Shown one piece after another: positions 5,442 through 7,602 of a stretch of 7,602 bases of DNA. A program made the position numbers and the translations under genes. Under the pieces are notes generated by a model, which saw nothing but the letters and a program-made list of their open reading frames with translations, was not told the DNA's origin and made no database searches. The first letter of the stretch is position 1. Every line of letters starts with the position of its first letter. Source of the stretch: CAZBMJ01 sp964493205 (GTDB taxonomy: Bacteria; Myxococcota; UBA727; JABDBI01); assembly GCA_964493205.1 (NCBI GenBank), contig CAZBMJ010000062.1:1-7602 (forward strand), in the 5' to 3' direction.

Positions 5442-5765
5442 TTACTTGTGCGCATGGTTTCCGCCGGATTTCTCCTTATTATACCACGTTATAAACTCAT
5501 ATACTGCGTTGTATGTCTGTAGAATATTCGCCTCTGTACATCCTTCTGCTATGTCGTCTATAATCAATATTGCGGCATGTTCATACACTTCTGTGCTGTT
5601 GTACATACTTCTTATTTTGTTTACTACTGGCATTAATTCATTCCAATTACTCTCATATGTTGAATATGACATACGCCACTCCCCTTTATGTTGGATAAAT
5701 TCCTGTTTATGAACTACTCCCATAAATTCATCTATTACCTTGTTCTTATCTACCGTTGTTTCCAC
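5442..5765 (-). CDS. Conserved phage hypothetical protein, IDEFMG...WYN type, 107 aa
   Basis: Residues 8-16 (NKVIDEFMG), 37-50 (TYESNWNELMPVVN), 67-72 (ILIIDD) and 84-96 (TYNAVYEFITWYN) match a pattern that I recall from many small proteins of Bacteroidota phages: a helix with EFMG, a 'SWxxLMPVV' segment and a C-terminal 'VYxAVVEFIxWYN' helix. Function is unknown. The start is GTG at 5765. No upstream ATG exists before an in-frame TAA, and the next ATG (residue 15) would cut off the conserved NKVIDEF. The leader (AAATAAAACTAAAACA) fits. The C-terminal codons contain another CGCCGGATT (5462-5470). Confidence 0.82.
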   Translation of the reverse strand: METTVDKNKVIDEFMGVVHKQEFIQHKGEWRMSYSTYESNWNELMPVVNKIRSMYNSTEVYEHAAILIIDDIAEGCTEANILQTYNAVYEFITWYNKEKSGGNHAHK

Positions 5766-5800
5766 TGTTTTAGTTTTATTTGATTATCTGAATGTCTATT

Positions 5801-5810
5801 TATCCCCGGA
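5801..5810. promoter_or_regulatory. CCGG element variant TATCCCCGGA
   Basis: It differs from TATCGCCGGA by one base. Flanking bases also match the copy at 4977: both have TTTA or CTAT before TTTATC and AAATA after GG. It sits 36 bases upstream of the GTG at 5765. Confidence 0.45.
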
Positions 5811-5821
5811 AATAGTATGTA

Positions 5822-5904
5822 TTTCCCACTTTGCCCCCTTATATGAGCATAATTTCCCACTAAAGCATGTTTTTACATGCGTGTATATAGGTCTGTTTCC
5901 CACT
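5822..5904. repeat. Three direct repeats of TTTCCCACT
   Basis: The copies lie at 5822-5830, 5853-5861 and 5896-5904, at start-to-start distances of 31 and 43 bases. The first and third extend to TTTCCCACTTTG. The spacing and short unit resemble protein-binding iterons more than CRISPR repeats. Confidence 0.65.
5865..5880. repeat. Perfect 6-bp hairpin GCATGT/ACATGC
   Basis: GCATGT (5865-5870) and ACATGC (5875-5880) flank a TTTT loop, between the second and third TTTCCCACT repeats. It could serve as a weak terminator for the gene ending at 5915, but no T-run follows, so a binding site is equally likely. Confidence 0.5.
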
Positions 5905-5914
5905 TTGATCTATT

Positions 5915-6115
5915 TTAGTAGGTCATACCGTTAAGTATATCTAACTCAGCAATTTTATTACGCAAACTTGTTGTCATCTCCTGCGCATACTTACTCCACG
6001 TTTCAGCATCTTCAATATTACCTTCTTTAGCGAAGGATATTGAAAGGTAAATAGCGGATGATATTTCCTGTAATTCTGTTCCGCAATAGTGCGAATATTG
6101 AACTCCTTTTTTCAT
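5915..6115 (-). CDS. Small helical hypothetical protein, 66 aa
   Basis: The product starts MKKGVQYSHYCGTELQEISS and is helical throughout. The central stretch SFAKEGNIEDAETWSKYA (residues 27-44) resembles a helix-turn-helix hairpin of the tetratricopeptide kind, followed by a C-terminal helix with LRNKIAELDIL. There is no membrane segment and a single cysteine. The ATG at 6115 lies 10 bases after the upstream stop. The family is unknown. Confidence 0.75.
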   Translation of the reverse strand: MKKGVQYSHYCGTELQEISSAIYLSISFAKEGNIEDAETWSKYAQEMTTSLRNKIAELDILNGMTY

Positions 6116-6125
6116 ATTATTTGTT

Positions 6126-6467
6126 TTACAATATTTCTATCACTTCATACCCCCACGCTTCAAACTCGCTACGTGTCTGACCGTTCGCAGGTCTCACTAC
6201 CTTTGCCGTTATTCCTGCCTTATCAAAGCACTGCCATACAGCTTGACTTAACTTGTCATATCCGTATCCACGTGCTTTACCTTGTATTCCGAAGTCTAAA
6301 CCTTTATTTGCTAGGTCTCCGCGGTATATGTGTATGGATGCAGTGCATACTGTTCCCGCTGGATTATCGCTCCAATTAGCTATCAATTTTCCTGCACTCT
6401 TGCCATCTAATAATAAAGCCCATGCAGTTGTATTTTGCGGACCTTTCATGTTTTGTACGTGTTTCAT
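6126..6467 (-). CDS. Conserved phage hypothetical protein, GYGYDKLSxAV type, 113 aa
   Basis: Residues 62-77 read QGKARGYGYDKLSQAV, the hallmark 'GxAxGxGYDKxSxA' of a family of small phage proteins that I recall as conserved but without known function. An upstream beta part (SAGKLIANWSDNPAGT, TASIHIYR) and a C-terminal EFEAWGYEVIEIL segment complete it. The frame continues nine codons upstream to a TTG inside the previous gene. ATG 6467, with leader AAAATTATATATA and an 11-base gap, is the sensible start. Confidence 0.83.
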   Translation of the reverse strand: MKHVQNMKGPQNTTAWALLLDGKSAGKLIANWSDNPAGTVCTASIHIYRGDLANKGLDFGIQGKARGYGYDKLSQAVWQCFDKAGITAKVVRPANGQTRSEFEAWGYEVIEIL

Positions 6468-6478
6468 TATATATAATT

Positions 6479-6664
6479 TTACTTGTTTTTCCAATCGTTT
6501 GTACTACGTTTAGACGTATATACGCCCATTCCAGCCATTCTATACTCCCGTACCATGTCAGATACATATTTACGGAAGTCTTTACCTGTCTGCCCTTGTT
6601 CAGGGGAAAACTCATCTACTGTCTCAACTCCCTGAGACGTACGCATGTTTAAATATACTGTCAT
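6479..6664 (-). CDS. Conserved small phage protein, YLNMRTSQGVETVDE type, 61 aa
   Basis: The product starts MTVYLNMRTSQGVETVDEFS, continues with DFRKYVSDMVREYRMAGMGV (residues 29-48) and ends YTSKRSTNDWKNK. Strand, helix (EFRKxLxxLVxEYxxAGMxVY) and a basic SxRSTxxW tail match short proteins that I recall from Bacteroides phages. No function is known. The ATG at 6664 follows a 75-base gap rich in A/T that carries the CCGG element at its far end. It lies 11 bases before the next gene and is probably co-transcribed with it. Confidence 0.82.
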   Translation of the reverse strand: MTVYLNMRTSQGVETVDEFSPEQGQTGKDFRKYVSDMVREYRMAGMGVYTSKRSTNDWKNK

Positions 6665-6728
6665 TATATATCTGTTTATATTATTATTTAATGTTGTATT
6701 CTCGTTATTAGTTATTGTAATGTCTGTC

Positions 6729-6739
6729 TATCGCCGGAT
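6729..6739. promoter_or_regulatory. CCGG element TATCGCCGGAT
   Basis: This is an exact 11-base copy immediately after the TAA stop of the minus-strand gene ending at 6740. It lies 64 bases upstream of the next minus-strand start. The minus-strand flank GATAGACAGACATTAC resembles the flank of the copy at 5801 (GATAAATAGACATTC). Confidence 0.5.
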
Positions 6740-6973
6740 TTATTGCTTATTCCAATACGTTTTAGCAAATAAGTCCATATCTGTAATACTATTACCTGCG
6801 TTAAAATTAACAGTTGGTATTTTAATTGTTTCCCCGTATGTATAGGTACAGCCATGCTTTAAAGGCAGTACAACGTTCCCTTTACCCTGCTTTTTATACA
6901 TTGCTATTAACTTCGCTCTTTTCTCATAAGCATCTTTTGCAATCTCTTGCAGCTTTATTTCTTCCGCTGACAT
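6740..6973 (-). CDS. Small hypothetical protein, 77 aa
   Basis: The product starts MSAEEIKLQEIAKDAYEKRA, forming a charged N-terminal helix (residues 2-28) that is followed by KQGKGNVVLPLKHGCTYTYG and a C-terminal part ending FAKTYWNKQ. There is no recognisable family, membrane segment or cysteine pair. The ATG at 6973 is preceded by an A-rich leader (AAAATAGAGTATT). The 61-base gap upstream holds a weak relative of the CCGG element (TTTCGGGCGAAT, near 7001-7012). Confidence 0.73.
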   Translation of the reverse strand: MSAEEIKLQEIAKDAYEKRAKLIAMYKKQGKGNVVLPLKHGCTYTYGETIKIPTVNFNAGNSITDMDLFAKTYWNKQ

Positions 6974-7034
6974 AATACTCTATTTTAATTGTTTAATAAT
7001 TTTCGGGCGAATCTCCCCTACACAATTGTAATAT

Positions 7035-7163
7035 TCAATGTATTGCACCTAACAACAGTAGTTCTTTGTCTACATAAGCACAATATAACAAAGCAATAAC
7101 ACAGCTAATAAGCCATATAGTTATTACTGTCTTCTCCTCTTTAATGTCCTGTTTAGTTCTCAT
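7035..7163 (-). CDS. Very small membrane protein, 42 aa
   Basis: The frame reads MRTKQDIKEEKTVITIWLIS, then CVIALLYCAYVDKELLLLGA and IH, ending in TGA. A charged N-terminus precedes a clear membrane helix at residues 13-30 (VITIWLISCVIALLYCAY). A second hydrophobic patch, ELLLLGAI, may be part of the helix end. The ATG at 7163 is 6 bases after the upstream TAA, with an AT-rich leader. It is too short for most gene finders. Function unknown; small membrane proteins of this kind are common in phage accessory regions. Confidence 0.65.
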   Translation of the reverse strand: MRTKQDIKEEKTVITIWLISCVIALLYCAYVDKELLLLGAIH

Positions 7164-7169
7164 TAGTAA

Positions 7170-7454
7170 TTATATTATATGTGATTCTAATATTGTGCCT
7201 GAATTATAACCTATTGCAGCGGCGTATTGATCTGTTTCAATTACTAATGCTTGAATATCAAATCCAATGTCCATTAGTTTCTCAGCGTCCTTTGTACGAA
7301 CTAGGTAAAATATACTTTCATTCATTCCATGTATAGTACGACTGGCATAATATACTGTAGTATTTCTGTTAACCCGCTGATTGTTAGACAAAACAGGAAA
7401 CTTACCAAAATCAGTACGCATTATGGATAAATGTACTTTGTGCTTTTTTCTCAT
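7170..7454 (-). CDS. Hypothetical protein, 94 aa
   Basis: The product starts MRKKHKVHLSIMRTDFGKFP and contains RTIHGMNESIFYLVRTKDAE (residues 40-59) and a hydrophobic core segment, FDIQALVIET. It is probably an alpha/beta fold of unknown function. The frame extends 17 codons upstream, but these are the end of the preceding gene and the CCGG element read out of frame. ATG 7454 with leader ATAAAACACTACAACTA is preferred, directly downstream of the element. Confidence 0.77.
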   Translation of the reverse strand: MRKKHKVHLSIMRTDFGKFPVLSNNQRVNRNTTVYYASRTIHGMNESIFYLVRTKDAEKLMDIGFDIQALVIETDQYAAAIGYNSGTILESHII

Positions 7455-7471
7455 TAGTTGTAGTGTTTTAT

Positions 7472-7482
7472 TATCGCCGGAT
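7472..7482. promoter_or_regulatory. CCGG element TATCGCCGGAT
   Basis: This is an exact copy, one base beyond the TAA of the gene ending at 7484, filling much of the 29-base gap before the ATG at 7454. On the minus strand it reads AATCCGGCGATA followed by the A-rich leader. Confidence 0.5.
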
Positions 7483-7483
7483 T

Positions 7484-7602
7484 TTAGATTAAAAATTCTT
7501 CCCATTCTTTATCTGATAAGTTATCCCTAACTAACCAAAGGTCTTCGTTCCAACAAATTACATATTTATGTCCGTCTATAGTTACGGTAATATCCTCTAA
7601 AA
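7484..7602 (-). CDS. C-terminal part of a hypothetical protein cut by the right edge
   Basis: Thirty-eight residues are visible: LEDITVTIDGHKYVICWNED, then LWLVRDNLSDKEWEEFLI and TAA. The pattern 'GxxYxIxWNEDLWLVRDNLSDxEWEEFLI' is clearly protein-like, with two strands and an acidic C-terminal helix. The start lies outside the window. The family is unknown. The stop is one base from the CCGG element. Confidence 0.75.
   Translation of the reverse strand, partial: LEDITVTIDGHKYVICWNEDLWLVRDNLSDKEWEEFLI

Larger units (their letters stand above)
5766..5914. promoter_or_regulatory. 149-base gap with CCGG element, three direct repeats and a hairpin
   Basis: The gap upstream of the gene starting at 5765 contains TATCCCCGGA (5801-5810, a one-base variant of the CCGG element), three TTTCCCACT repeats, and a 6-bp hairpin at 5865-5880. 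No open frame of note is present. It is the second-longest non-coding stretch in the window and the best candidate for a control region or replication-related site. No Bacteroidota consensus promoter is evident. Confidence 0.5.

Noticed and set aside
5822..5904. CRISPR-like array
   Set aside because: The repeats are only 9-12 bases, there are three of them, the spacing is uneven and there are no cas genes.
6376..6615. Minus-strand frame of 79 codons
   Set aside because: It overlaps two conserved-looking genes (6126-6467 and 6479-6664) in a different frame.
1..7602. Alternative genetic code (TAG or TGA reassigned)
   Set aside because: TAG ends genes at 2002 and 4101, and TGA ends several, including stops overlapping the next start as ATGA.
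7484..7602. Frameshift in the right-edge gene
   Set aside because: A first reading suggested one, but rechecking the bases around 7526-7540 gave a continuous frame.
1..7602. Bacteroidota promoters (TAnnTTTG at -7)
   Set aside because: The only minus-strand match noticed (about 819-826) is inside a coding sequence; none was found in the gaps.

Overview
The window looks like an early or accessory region of a tailed phage (or prophage) of a Bacteroidota host. It is AT-rich and almost entirely packed with very small, mostly unrecognisable genes on the minus strand. Starts are preceded by A/T-rich leaders without Shine-Dalgarno sequences, which is typical of Bacteroidota translation. Several products match small-protein patterns that I recall from phages of gut Bacteroidales, including crAss-like phages; that is recall, not a search. 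TAA, TGA and TAG all end genes, so there is no sign of the stop-codon reassignment seen in some of these phages. No structural, packaging, replication or integrase gene is visible, so the exact phage group cannot be named.

Left part (1-3400, transcribed right to left): a compact run of genes with 4-base ATGA stop/start overlaps (around 50, 253 and 2806) or gaps of a few bases, suggesting one translationally coupled transcript. It holds a C-terminal zinc-ribbon protein (252-743), a 216-residue protein that looks like two fused small phage modules (757-1407), a single-span membrane protein (2542-2808) and a CGTxxCAxGW protein (2998-3363). At 2264-2513 there is a gene broken by a one-base frameshift.

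Middle (3400-5260): further small minus-strand genes, then the largest gap (4362-4725). This gap is about 42% G+C over 4381-4680, has several small hairpins and carries no convincing gene. Next comes the only plus-strand gene, a 56-residue probable helix-turn-helix protein (5051-5221). A 9-bp inverted repeat ends exactly at its start codon. Its divergent gap, shared with the minus-strand gene 4726-4965, also holds a GC-rich hairpin.

Right part (5256-7602): small minus-strand genes separated by longer gaps. Many gaps carry the same short element, TATCGCCGGAT as read on the plus strand, often directly after a stop codon. The 149-base gap at 5766-5914 additionally has three TTTCCCACT direct repeats and a hairpin. 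The recurring element, the repeat gap and the lone plus-strand regulator are the most interesting points. They suggest a dedicated phage regulatory signal that punctuates this gene array. The window ends inside another minus-strand gene.
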